Of a stretch of 15,642 nt of DNA, positions 1-7,039 are shown piece after piece. The translations under genes and the position numbers were made by a program. Below the pieces are notes generated by a model, which was not told the DNA's origin, ran no database searches, and worked only from the letters and a program-made list of their open reading frames with translations. The stretch comes from JBFXAN01 sp050184225 (GTDB lineage Bacteria > Chloroflexota > Dehalococcoidia > CAUJGQ01). The DNA lies in contig JBFXAN010000153.1 in NCBI GenBank assembly GCA_050184225.1, positions 1 to 15,642 of the forward strand, read 5' to 3'. Within the stretch, counting starts at the first letter, position 1. The number at the start of each line of letters is the position of its first letter.

Positions 1-716
1 TCGGCGCCTATCCCTTTACGACGCTGGAGCCGGCGCTCGGCGTCGTCGATGTCGGCTATGAGTCGTTCGTGATGGCCGACATTCCCGGCCTGATCGAGGG
101 GGCGCACGCCGGCGTCGGCCTGGGTCACGACTTCCTCCGTCACGTCGAGCGGACGCGGCTGCTCGTCCACCTGCTCGACGGCTCGGCGCCGGACCCGATC
201 GCGGATATGGAGACGGTCAACCGCGAGCTGGAACTCTTCAGCGAAGATCTCGCCGGCCGGCCCCAGATCGTCGCGATCAACAAGATCGACATCCCTGATG
301 CGCGGGAACGGGCGCCGGAGCTCCAGGCTCGCCTCGCCGAGCGGGGGATCGACGCGCTCGCGATCTCGGCAGCCGCCGGCGAAGGCGTCACAGAACTGGT
401 GCGGCGGGTCTGGTCGGAGCTGACTCGTATCCGGGCGGAGGCGCCGACCCCGCCCGTCGTCGAACCGGAGGCGGTGGTGCTGCGTCCCGAGCCGCGGACG
501 CGCGTGCAGATTGAGCAAGAGGACGGCCGCTACGTCGTCCACGGCCGCCGGATTGGGGCGATGGCGGAGATGCTCGACCTGTCACAGGAGGAGGCGAAAG
601 CAGAGTTCTACCGTCGCCTCACCCGGCTCGGCGTCGTCGCCGCCCTGCGCCGTGCCGGCGTGCGCGACGGCGATATCGTGCGCTTCGGGAGCGTTGATGT
701 CACCTGGGAGGAGTGA
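1..716 (+). CDS. obg: GTPase Obg/CgtA, 3' part (5' end outside window)
   Basis: Ribosome-associated GTPase involved in late 50S assembly and stress control. The frame is open from the window edge (first whole codon at 3) to the TGA at 714-716, giving about 237 residues. The N-terminal glycine-rich Obg fold and the P-loop lie upstream. Visible are the Obg switch region YPFTTLEP, the G3 motif DIPGLIEG followed by GVGLGHDFLRH, the G4 motif NKID and the G5 motif SAAAGEG. The last 75 or so residues form the OCT domain found in many Gram-positive and Chloroflexota Obg proteins, ending in a segment with ALRRAGVRDGD and RFGSVDV. nadD follows 70 bp downstream on the same strand, a common pairing. Identification is firm; only the start is unseen. 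Confidence 0.97.
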   Translation, partial: GAYPFTTLEPALGVVDVGYESFVMADIPGLIEGAHAGVGLGHDFLRHVERTRLLVHLLDGSAPDPIADMETVNRELELFSEDLAGRPQIVAINKIDIPDARERAPELQARLAERGIDALAISAAAGEGVTELVRRVWSELTRIRAEAPTPPVVEPEAVVLRPEPRTRVQIEQEDGRYVVHGRRIGAMAEMLDLSQEEAKAEFYRRLTRLGVVAALRRAGVRDGDIVRFGSVDVTWEE

Positions 717-721
717 TGCGC

Positions 722-822
722 GGCAATCGGCAATGGGCAATCGGCAATGGGGATGCCTACGGCACAACCTTTCATAGCGGTGCATTGTGAGTTCCATTGC
801 CGATTGCCCATTGCCGATTGCC
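722..822. repeat. Inverted pair of heptamer arrays at the obg-nadD junction
   Basis: The left arm, 722-750, is four tandem 7-bp units alternating GGCAATC and GGCAATG plus one G. The right arm, 794-822, is its exact reverse complement over 29 bp. They are separated by 43 nt (751-793). The right arm lies inside the nadD reading frame and encodes residues 3-12 of the predicted protein. The transcript could form a 29-bp hairpin covering the nadD start region. It may be a small mobile or expanding repeat, or a structural regulatory element. It is too short and too periodic for a CRISPR array. Confidence 0.9.
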
Positions 823-1425
823 CGGATCGGCGTGCTGGGCGGCACGTTCGATCCCGTGCATCTGGGGCACCTGATTCTGGCGGATGAGGCGCGGGAGGCG
901 TTGGGGCTGGACCGGCTGCTGCTGATGCCGGCGGCGCAGCCGTGGCGGAAGGCCGAGCGTGAGGTGACGGCGGCGGACCATCGGCTGGCGATGCTGCGGC
1001 TGGCCGTGGCGGATAACCCGGCGTTCGATGTTTCGACGCTTGAGATCGACCGAGGCGGGCCGACGTTCACGGTCGAGACGCTGGCGGCGCTGCGGGCGGA
1101 GCTGGTGACGCCGGCGGACCTGGTCTTCCTACTGGGCGAGGATGCGCTGCTCGATATGCCGCACTGGCGCGATCCGGCGGGCATCCTCCGGCTGGCGCGG
1201 CTCGGCGTCGCCGCCCGGCCGGGCAGCGCCCCGATCGACTTCGACGCGCTCGAACGTGCGATGCCCGGTGTGACGGGGCGGGTCGAGGTGGTGCCGATGC
1301 CGTTGGTCGCTATCTCTTCGACCGACATCCGCCGGCGTGTGCGCGAGGGGCGCTCGGTCCGCTACCTGCTCCCCCAGCCGGTGCAGGCGTACATCGTCGA
1401 GCACCGGCTGTATCAGGCCCGATAA
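787..1425 (+). CDS. nadD: Nicotinate-nucleotide adenylyltransferase NadD
   Basis: Transfers AMP from ATP to nicotinate mononucleotide to make deamido-NAD in NAD synthesis; cytoplasmic. The nucleotidyltransferase signature GGTFDPVHLGH is at residues 18-28, and the second conserved motif ISSTDIRRRV starts near residue 176, followed by VRYLLPQPVQAYI. Length is 212 aa, normal for the family. The start is uncertain. GTG 787 is the first usable codon but has no clear Shine-Dalgarno sequence. The usual family start (M-x-I-G-x-x-GG) would fall at codon R13, where no start codon exists. Residues 3-12 are encoded by the heptamer repeat, so the repeat seems to have replaced the original 5' end. GTG 832 is another possible start but would trim the first strand. 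Confidence 0.94.
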   Translation: MSSIADCPLPIARIGVLGGTFDPVHLGHLILADEAREALGLDRLLLMPAAQPWRKAEREVTAADHRLAMLRLAVADNPAFDVSTLEIDRGGPTFTVETLAALRAELVTPADLVFLLGEDALLDMPHWRDPAGILRLARLGVAARPGSAPIDFDALERAMPGVTGRVEVVPMPLVAISSTDIRRRVREGRSVRYLLPQPVQAYIVEHRLYQAR

Positions 1426-1443
1426 GGCAATGCCAGCGTGATT

Positions 1444-1461
1444 GGCCGGCGGTCGCCGGCC
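1444..1461 (+). terminator. GC-rich hairpin after nadD, possible terminator
   Basis: A perfect 8-bp stem, GGCCGGCG and CGCCGGCC, with a 2-nt centre, 19 bp after the nadD stop. It is followed only by TTCGAGGG, so there is no U-tract. It could be a weak or factor-assisted terminator, or just a GC palindrome. Confidence 0.3.
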
Positions 1462-1516
1462 TTCGAGGGTTGTGAGACTCGCTTTCCCTGTTCAATGCGC
1501 GAGGGAGGCCGATGCC

Positions 1517-1879
1517 ATGGACGTGCGACCTGAACCGATACCGCGGCCCGACTGGTCACCGGTTCCGCGTGAAGGCTGTATCAACGTCGAGGGGAAGGTG
1601 CTGCGCCGGGCTGATGACGTGTCGCTCGCCCTGCTCCGGTTCGCGCCACACGGGACGATCGACGAGCACCCCGCTTCGATCGCGATCGACGTGATCTGCC
1701 TTGAGGGCGGCGGTTTCACCAGCATCGCCGGGGTGGCTGTGCCCCTGCGGGCAGGCGAAGCGATCCGCTGGCCGGCGGGACAGCCGCACCGGCTCTGGAC
1801 GGAGAGCGAAGGCATGCTCACGCTGATGGTGGAGCACACCGGCGGGATGGGTCGGATGGCGGACGCTGGCCGGCGGTAA
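1517..1879 (+). CDS. Small cupin-domain protein
   Basis: A 120-residue single-domain protein that looks like a cupin. It has a central short-strand pattern with an ICLEGGG turn, the second-half motif LRAGEAIRWPAGQPHRLW typical of cupin motif 2 (G-x5-P-x-G-x2-H) and a terminal VEH strand. Such domains bind a metal or small ligand, but the substrate cannot be read from sequence. ATG 1517 is preferred because a strong GAGGGAGG ribosome site lies at 1501-1508. The frame is open further upstream to a TTG at 1442, without ribosome site support. It stands alone between nadD and an unknown membrane protein. Confidence 0.8.
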   Translation: MDVRPEPIPRPDWSPVPREGCINVEGKVLRRADDVSLALLRFAPHGTIDEHPASIAIDVICLEGGGFTSIAGVAVPLRAGEAIRWPAGQPHRLWTESEGMLTLMVEHTGGMGRMADAGRR

Positions 1880-1948
1880 CTTCATCTACAATGGATACAG
1901 CGTTGGACACCGGCCGGGGTGCTGGTGCGAGGAGGGAAGGGGCTGATC

Positions 1949-2554
1949 ATGGCTGAGCGCGATGGGATGTGGCTGGAGCGGGTGGTGGGTGTTGCCGGAG
2001 CGGCGGCGGCAGTGGCGGTGTCGTTGCTCAGCGTGAGCGGCGGTTCTGAGCAGAAGCAGCGGCCACCGCTGGACGAGGACGACGAGGATTACAACCCGCT
2101 GAACGATCCGGACAACGATGAAGGTCTACCACCGGTGATTGATTCCGCCTTCAAGCGGCTCGGCCTGAAGGACAGCGCCGTCTACGAGCATACCGAGGGG
2201 TACTACGCGATGTACCGGGTGATGAAGACGCTCGGCTTCAGCGACGCGGACATCGCCAAGTTGGTGCTGCAGAAGGCGGGCGAGCGGATGGACGAGGGGT
2301 TGGAGCAGGTCCATCCGACGGAAGCCCGCGCCGTCTTCGAGTCGATGGAGGACGCTGCCCTCCGCGCCGCTTCCGAGGTGGACAACCGGCTCTCGCTCAA
2401 TGGCGACCTGATCCGGCGCGTGCGCGAGGGTGCGACGGCAGCGCGATCGGGCCGCGAGGATCTGCTCCTCGGCCTCGAGCGCGGCCTCACCCAGGGCCGC
2501 GAGCAGTTCCGGCGGATGCTCAAGGGGCTGTCCCGCGACGACGCGGCGGAGTAG
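1949..2554 (+). CDS. Acidic protein with N-terminal membrane segment, unknown function
   Basis: A 201-residue protein that I do not recognise. ATG 1949 follows a good GGAGGGAAGG ribosome site (1931-1940). Residues 8-27 form a hydrophobic Ala/Val-rich stretch (VVGVAGAAAAVAVSLLSV), probably a membrane anchor. A very acidic linker follows, with DEDDEDYNPLNDPDNDEG. The rest looks helical and charged, with the pattern YRVMKTLGFSDADIAKLVL. No catalytic motif is seen. It ends 3 bp before the ispF start, so the two genes are probably co-transcribed. Confidence 0.7.
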   Translation: MAERDGMWLERVVGVAGAAAAVAVSLLSVSGGSEQKQRPPLDEDDEDYNPLNDPDNDEGLPPVIDSAFKRLGLKDSAVYEHTEGYYAMYRVMKTLGFSDADIAKLVLQKAGERMDEGLEQVHPTEARAVFESMEDAALRAASEVDNRLSLNGDLIRRVREGATAARSGREDLLLGLERGLTQGREQFRRMLKGLSRDDAAE

Positions 2555-2557
2555 GGG

Positions 2558-3046
2558 ATGGCGCCAGCGCCGTTCCGGGTCGGTCACGGCTACGATATTC
2601 ATCGATTTGGTGATGGCGGCGAGTTGATCCTCAGCGGCGTCCGCTTCCCGGAGATGCCGGCGCTGCGCGGCCACTCGGACGGCGATGCGGTGCTGCACGC
2701 GGTGGCGGATGCGCTCCTGGGCGCGGCCGGGCTTGGCGATACCGGCGCGATCTTCCCGCCCGGCGACCCGGCGACGCGCGGCATCGACTCATCGTCGATC
2801 CTGCGAGACGTCATCGCCCGCGTTCGAGCCGCCGGGTGGGCGCCGTCCAATCTTGACGTAACCGTAGTCGCCGAACGGCCGCGGATTGGGCCACGCGCCG
2901 CGGAGATGCGCGCGCGAGTTGCCGAGATCTTGGGTCTCGACCTCGGCGACATCAGCATCAAGGGCAAGACGAGCGAAGGGCTCGGAGCGGTTGGTCGAGG
3001 CGAAGCGATTGAAGTACACGCGGTCGTGTTACTCAGTCGTGGATGA
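2558..3046 (+). CDS. ispF: 2-C-methyl-D-erythritol 2,4-cyclodiphosphate synthase IspF
   Basis: Converts CDP-methylerythritol 2-phosphate to the cyclic diphosphate plus CMP in the MEP isoprenoid pathway; a cytoplasmic trimer. Length is 162 aa, normal. The metal ligands are in YDIHRF (D13, H15) and GHSDGDAVLHA (H47). The signature SDGDAVLHAVADALLGA is complete, and the C-terminal part contains IKGKTSEGLGAVGRGEAI. It starts 3 bp after the preceding stop, with an overlapping GGAGTAGGGG ribosome site. It is a stand-alone ispF with no ispD fused or adjacent. Confidence 0.97.
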   Translation: MAPAPFRVGHGYDIHRFGDGGELILSGVRFPEMPALRGHSDGDAVLHAVADALLGAAGLGDTGAIFPPGDPATRGIDSSSILRDVIARVRAAGWAPSNLDVTVVAERPRIGPRAAEMRARVAEILGLDLGDISIKGKTSEGLGAVGRGEAIEVHAVVLLSRG

Positions 3047-3078
3047 CCATTTTGCTTGACCGGTCGGCAGCTTCTCGT

Positions 3079-3489
3079 TTATGGCTCGCGGCGAGTGATT
3101 CCAGGAACCCGGTCAGAACCCTGGTCAAACGAGATGATCGTGCGTTCGACTGAGTCTTCGGCGTATGCCGCCAGGAGCGCGGCGACGAAGGATAGCACTG
3201 GGAGCGTGGTATAGAGATCCAGGACTCGAAGGCAGCAACGCTTATGCGACAGCTTGACGCCCCGAAACCGGATGATATTGCCAATGTGCCGCCGAATCTC
3301 ATCACGAGGCAGGTTGTACAGCGTTCTTGAACTGAGGACTTGAACGGTTTCGACCAGTACCGCCTCTGTGAGTGCGACAGCGGCCTTGCCCGCGGCAAGA
3401 TCGCGAAAGGCCGCGCAGGCTTGCGGCGAATGAATCGGATGATCGTTTGTCAGGTAGCGGATGATGACGTTGGTGTCGAGCGGTGGCAT
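3079..3489 (-). CDS. PIN-domain toxin of a VapC-like toxin-antitoxin pair
   Basis: A 136-residue PIN-fold protein, expected to be an RNase held inactive by its partner. The N-terminal motif LDTNVIIRYL carries acidic residue D5. The helix TEAVLVETVQVL carries E47, and IISFDQGSD near the C-terminus carries D122. The third acidic position, usually in F-x-D-A-L-L-A-A, reads FVAALLAA, so A103 replaces the Asp. ATG 3489 is chosen because it overlaps the antitoxin stop as TGATG, the usual coupling. A GTG six bases upstream is the alternative. Either the toxin is weakened or inactive, or another residue compensates. Confidence 0.87.
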   Translation of the reverse strand: MPPLDTNVIIRYLTNDHPIHSPQACAAFRDLAAGKAAVALTEAVLVETVQVLSSRTLYNLPRDEIRRHIGNIIRFRGVKLSHKRCCLRVLDLYTTLPVLSFVAALLAAYAEDSVERTIISFDQGSDRVPGITRREP

Positions 3490-3755
3490 CAGCACCCTCG
3501 ATCATTCTCAACCGCTGCCCGCGCATGCGCCGCCGCCGCGATCTCGGTCATTTCCTCGACTGTGAGCGTCTGCGACAGCGGCGGCACCGCGCCGAAACTC
3601 TCCTCGACTGATGAACGCGCGCGGGTGATGATGACCGTGTCTGCGTCGACGCAGAAGGTCACGCGATCCTTCGGCTTAATCCCCCACCGCCGTCGAAGTT
3701 CCCGCGGCAACGTCACCTGACCTTTAGGCCTTACACTGCTCTCGAACGTGTCCAT
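3489..3755 (-). CDS. AbrB/MazE-type antitoxin (swapped-hairpin DNA-binding domain)
   Basis: An 88-residue protein with the classic AbrB-like N-terminus: VRPKGQVTLPRELRRRWGI, then KPKDRVTF, a swapped-hairpin DNA-binding domain. The C-terminal half, with SQTLTVEEMTEIAAAAHAR, is helical and should wrap the PIN toxin. The start is ATG 3755 with a GGGGGCGAGA ribosome-site-like run just before it. Longer in-frame starts upstream add residues unlike the family. It likely represses its own promoter in the 3756-3853 intergenic region. The first gene of a two-gene operon, it overlaps the toxin by 1 bp. Confidence 0.88.
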   Translation of the reverse strand: MDTFESSVRPKGQVTLPRELRRRWGIKPKDRVTFCVDADTVIITRARSSVEESFGAVPPLSQTLTVEEMTEIAAAAHARAAVENDRGC

Positions 3756-3793
3756 TCTCGCCCCCAACTCGATCGTACGACCACGAATGCCTG

Positions 3794-3837
3794 GTTGTAC
3801 CGCAGACAACTGGATGGACTTGCGTGCATGGTACAAC
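3794..3837. promoter_or_regulatory. Inverted repeat in the divergent antitoxin/SH3-gene intergenic region
   Basis: GTTGTACC (3794-3801) and GGTACAAC (3830-3837) are exact reverse complements 28 bp apart. They lie between the divergent antitoxin and SH3-protein genes. AbrB-type antitoxins bind paired sites in their own promoter, so this is a plausible operator. No strong promoter boxes could be placed around it. Confidence 0.3.
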
Positions 3838-3853
3838 TACAGTGGAGGCTCAA

Positions 3854-4534
3854 ATGTTGCGCTTGACCCTCGCGACCATGGGCGCCTCACTTGCGCTGGC
3901 CTTGACTGTGTTCGCCGCCGCTGTGAACGCGGGCGGCGGGGCACAGGTCGTCGGGCAGACGCCGGACGAGGCGGCGGCCACGTCGCTTGCTGCTGCTCTC
4001 CGTATCTTTGATGGGACGGATGATCCCGCGTGTCATGCGGGTATGGGCGATCAGGTTTGTGTCCGTCCGTCCTCCACACCGGAGCAGGCAGCGCGCGGCA
4101 TCGCCACCTTTGGCGTCAGTGGTAGCGGCCCGGGTGGGGCCGGCGGCTTCTTCGGCGTGCTCGGCCGGGATCCCGCGGGCGCGTGGCAGTTCTGGTATGG
4201 CACGCAGAACGTCTCGTATCAGTTGCTCACTCTGCCGGGGGAGATGATCGTCTGTGCCGCCGGCGGTCTCAACGTCCGCGCCGGACCGAGCGTGGAGGCG
4301 TCGGTGGTCGGTACGTTGCCCGATCTCACCCGCGTCAGTGCCGAGCAGTTCACCCTGACGCAACCCGGCACGATGCCGACGGAGAGCAGCGACCAGGTGA
4401 TCGGGGACGGCTGGTATCGGCTCGGCGGTCCGATTGAGGGCTGGGCGTCGTCGCACTACCTGACGAATGCCGAGGTCGATGCCACCACGGAGATGCCGCC
4501 GTGCTCGATCCTCAACCTGTTCGCCGATCGCTGA
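3854..4534 (+). CDS. Secreted protein with bacterial SH3 domain
   Basis: A 226-residue protein. ATG 3854 follows a GTGGAGG ribosome site. The N-terminus is a signal-peptide-like hydrophobic stretch (LATMGASLALALTVFAAA) with probable cleavage after VNA near residue 26. The C-terminal half is an SH3b domain: AGGLNVRAGPSVEASVVGTL, then a long loop, then GDGWYRLGGPIEGWASSHYL. Such domains usually bind cell-wall or surface ligands. The middle part, with ARGIATFGVSGSGPGGAGGF, is of unknown role and has four Cys in the full protein. It was probably placed beside the toxin pair by chance. The 3' end meets a convergent gene. Confidence 0.82.
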   Translation: MLRLTLATMGASLALALTVFAAAVNAGGGAQVVGQTPDEAAATSLAAALRIFDGTDDPACHAGMGDQVCVRPSSTPEQAARGIATFGVSGSGPGGAGGFFGVLGRDPAGAWQFWYGTQNVSYQLLTLPGEMIVCAAGGLNVRAGPSVEASVVGTLPDLTRVSAEQFTLTQPGTMPTESSDQVIGDGWYRLGGPIEGWASSHYLTNAEVDATTEMPPCSILNLFADR

Positions 4535-4551
4535 TCCGAAGAATTCACCAG

Positions 4552-4586
4552 CAAGACGCCAAGATTCATGCTGGCTTGGCGTCTTG
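4552..4586. terminator. Hairpin between convergent genes, probable bidirectional terminator
   Basis: CAAGACGCCAAG (4552-4563) and CTTGGCGTCTTG (4575-4586) form a perfect 12-bp stem with an 11-nt loop. It sits 17 bp after the SH3-protein stop and 40 bp before the stop of the opposite-strand CopD-like gene. There is no long U-tract on either side, so termination is inferred from position and stem. Confidence 0.5.
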
Positions 4587-4626
4587 GTGTCGGGCACGCC
4601 CCGCCGACTGCATCGGGTAACGATGT

Positions 4627-5136
4627 CTATTGCCAGGGCAGACCGCGGACCAGCGCCACGGCGAAGAAGACGATCGCCAGCGCCAGCAGCGCGTTCACCC
4701 GGCCGATCCAGCTTGCCTGACGCCGTAGCCGTTCCGCTCGTTGCACCGCGCCGGCGGTGTCGCGTAGCTGCGCCAGCCGGGTGCTGCGCGGTCCCAGGAC
4801 GAAGTCGTGGAAGATGCTGAGGATGAGGAGTACGGCGACCAGGCCGAGCTTGGCGGCGAGGATGTGACCCCATGTCCCGCTGAAGAGATCGGCCGAGAGG
4901 ACTGTGCTCCAGGGAGTGTCCCGGTTGTGCAGGTTCCAGACGCCGGTGACGAGCAGCGCGGCGATTGCGATCCAGCCGACGGTCCGAAAGCGATGGCCGA
5001 CGGTGCTCATCAGTGCCGCCCGCACGCGCGGCTCCTCACGGCGCACGATCGGCACCAGCACCAGCGGCAGGAACAGCATGCCGCCGATCCAGATGATCGC
5101 GGCGATAATGTGAAAGAAGACGATCCATTGATACAT
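4627..5136 (-). CDS. CopD-like four-helix membrane protein
   Basis: A 169-residue integral membrane protein with about four hydrophobic helices. The first, FFHIIAAIIWIGGMLFLPLV, has the His and W-x-GG pattern of the CopD/DUF4149-type family. The second begins GWIAIAALLVTG, the third LAAKLGLVAVLLIL, and the fourth is the Ala/Leu/Val-rich C-terminus. HRFRTVGW between helices 1 and 2 also fits. CopD relatives are linked to copper uptake or resistance, or to electron transfer; no copper gene is adjacent, so the function is open. ATG 5136 is chosen because helix 1 then starts within a few residues, as in the family. An ATG at 5172 is also in frame; neither has a strong ribosome site. Confidence 0.75.
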   Translation of the reverse strand: MYQWIVFFHIIAAIIWIGGMLFLPLVLVPIVRREEPRVRAALMSTVGHRFRTVGWIAIAALLVTGVWNLHNRDTPWSTVLSADLFSGTWGHILAAKLGLVAVLLILSIFHDFVLGPRSTRLAQLRDTAGAVQRAERLRRQASWIGRVNALLALAIVFFAVALVRGLPWQ

Positions 5137-5311
5137 GGCTGGCCCGCATTGTGAGGTGTCGCGCCGGACCATCGTTGATGGCGCAATACTCTCAGTCTAC
5201 GAGACTCGGAGGATACCGGCCGTCTTGCCGAGGACGCGTCCTCCACGGACTCCGTCATCGTGCGAGTGAGCGACAGGGATTTCGCCTCAAAGCGGGCCTG
5301 ATTCCGGGTAC

Positions 5312-5340
5312 TTGACAGGTGTTAGGTGATGCCACACGAT
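5312..5340 (+). promoter_or_regulatory. Possible sigma-70-type promoter for the hydrolase gene
   Basis: A perfect -35 box TTGACA (5312-5317) is followed after 17 bp by CACGAT (5335-5340), which matches 3 of 6 bases of TATAAT. It lies 39 bp before ATG 5379 in the roughly 240-bp divergent gap. The rest of that gap (5137-5311) shows no other clear element. Confidence 0.35.
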
Positions 5341-5378
5341 AGGCGCACGTCGCACCCCGCCTGTTGCGAGGCGGAACC

Positions 5379-6232
5379 ATGCCGGCCGACCCCCCCTGAC
5401 CTTCTCGCTGCACGTCGAGGTCGACGGCAGTGGTCTGCCGCTGCTGCTGCTACCCACGTTCGCCTCCGGCGCTGAGTCCTGGGGCGGCGCTGTCGTTCGC
5501 ACGCTGGCCGATCGCTTCCTCGTGCTTCGGCTCGACTGGCCGGGCATCGGCCGCTCACCCCCGTTCCCCGGAGGTTCGCTTTCAGTCGACGCAGTCGCAC
5601 AAGCGGTCCTCACGGCTGCCGGCAGGCACACGGATGCACCGTTGCGGGTGCTCGGCTGGGGACTGGGCGCGATGGTGGCGCTGCGGCTGGCGGCAGACCG
5701 GCCGGAGCGGGTGGAGCACCTTGTCCTCATCGGCGGTGCGGCGCATAGTGGGGCATTGCTCGCGGCGGCGCCCACGGTTGCGGCGCTCTGTTGCGTGTCC
5801 GACACCGCGAGCGCCGAGGAGCACATGCTCGGATTTCTGGGCCGGCTGACCAGCCCCGCCTGGCGTCCGTTTGCAGAGATGTTCTTGGTGCAACTGTTGC
5901 CCCGTCCGGCGCGAGTGCTGGCCGCACTCCAGAGTCAGTGGGCGGCGCTGCCGGCGTATGACCTGCGTTCCAGCCTGGACCGAGTCCGGAGCCCGACGCT
6001 GCTCCTGGTGGGCGACGTCGATGCACTGGCGCCGCCGAAGCTCGCGCGGGAGCTTCAGGCGTCGATGCCATCCGCCCGGCTCCACACCATCGCCGGCGCC
6101 GGTCACGCCGCGATCTGGGAGCAGCCTGGGGCCGTGCTCGACGAGGTGCTGACTTTTCTCGGAGGTGACGGCGACGACATAGAAACAGGGATACCGCGAC
6201 AGCGCACCGTGGTGAAAGGGAGGAAGTTCTGA
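5379..6232 (+). CDS. Alpha/beta-hydrolase-fold protein, frameshifted near the start, nucleophile replaced
   Basis: The body is an alpha/beta hydrolase: LLLLPTFASGAESWGG (strand 3 and oxyanion loop), LRLDWPGIGRSP, the nucleophile elbow LGWGLGAMVALRLA, the acid LLLVGDVDALAPP and the histidine AGAGHAAIW. A well-placed ATG at 5379 with a GAGGCGG ribosome site reads MPADPP and then hits TGA 5397-5399. The hydrolase body is in another frame, open from 5330 but with no ATG or GTG before 5522. Adding one C to the C7 tract at 5390-5396 joins ATG 5379 to the body exactly. Starting at GTG 5522 would drop the first strands. The elbow has Gly (codon 5660-5662) where the Ser nucleophile should be, while the Asp and His remain. 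The stop overlaps the next gene as TGATG. Confidence 0.72.
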
Positions 6233-7032
6233 TGACGGTTAGCTATGCCCCATCGAAGACGGCGACGCGTCTGTGGGCGCTCACCGGCGCCAGCTTCACC
6301 GTGCCCCGCAGCATCCTCGTCGCCTCGCTCGACAGTACGCCGGTGACGATCCCGGTGCCCAGCTACCTGATCGAGCACGAGCGCGGCCTGGTGCTGTTCG
6401 ACACGGGCTGCAACCCGCGCGCCGCCACCGACCCCGAGGCGGTGTACGGACCGCTCGCCGGCGCGGTCGGCTTCGCGATGACACCGGAGCAGACCGTGGA
6501 CGCCCAGATCCGCGGCCTCGGCTACCGGATGGATGACATCACGTACGTCGTTCCCTCGCACCTCCACTTCGACCATGCGGGCGGGCTCTACCTCTTCCCG
6601 CACGCGCGCTTCTTTACGATGCACGGCGAGTTGCAGGAGGCGTACTGGCCGCCGCCGAACGCGCGCGGATTCTTCCTCGTCGAGGACTATCTGCCGACGC
6701 GCGGCTTCGACTGGTTCGAGCTGCCGAGCGATCACGACCTCTTCGGCGATGGCTCCGTCGTCCTGCTCAAGACGCCGGGGCATACCGCCGGCGGCTGCTC
6801 GTTGCTGATCCGGCTGCGCAACCAGGTGATCATCCTCGCGGGTGATACCGCCCATCTGCGCGAAGGGATCGACGTCGTCAACCCGATGCCGTTCAACGTC
6901 GACACCCGCAAGGCGGCGGAGTCGATCTACCGGCTGCGGGCGCTGCGGGAATCCCTCGAAGCACGCATCTGGGTGAGCCATGACCCCGACGACTGGGCCG
7001 AGATGCCCCATTCCCCCGTGGCGATCGATTGA
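6232..7032 (+). CDS. Metallo-beta-lactamase-fold hydrolase, N-acyl homoserine lactonase-like
   Basis: A 266-residue protein of the AHL-lactonase (AttM/AiiA-like) branch of the metallo-beta-lactamase superfamily, expected to open lactone rings. Metal-binding motifs are complete: HLHFDH (H110, H112, D114, H115), TPGHT with H184, AGDT with D205 and SHDPDDW with H250. The N-terminal part contains VPSYLIEHERGLVLFDTG, usual for the family. ATG 6232 overlaps the preceding stop and has a GGGAGGAAG ribosome site, so it is co-translated with the hydrolase-fold gene. Quorum quenching is the known role of characterised members, but many relatives act on other lactones or esters, so the substrate is not settled. 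Confidence 0.88.
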   Translation: MTVSYAPSKTATRLWALTGASFTVPRSILVASLDSTPVTIPVPSYLIEHERGLVLFDTGCNPRAATDPEAVYGPLAGAVGFAMTPEQTVDAQIRGLGYRMDDITYVVPSHLHFDHAGGLYLFPHARFFTMHGELQEAYWPPPNARGFFLVEDYLPTRGFDWFELPSDHDLFGDGSVVLLKTPGHTAGGCSLLIRLRNQVIILAGDTAHLREGIDVVNPMPFNVDTRKAAESIYRLRALRESLEARIWVSHDPDDWAEMPHSPVAID

Positions 7033-7039
7033 GCGAGTC

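Noticed and set aside
3887..4873. 328-codon minus-strand open frame across the SH3-protein gene and the CopD-like gene
   Set aside because: Arg/Pro-rich translation with no domain, spanning two well-supported genes and the terminator hairpin.
6103..7011. 302-codon minus-strand open frame opposite the lactonase-like gene
   Set aside because: The plus-strand frame has complete metal-binding motifs; this is its shadow.
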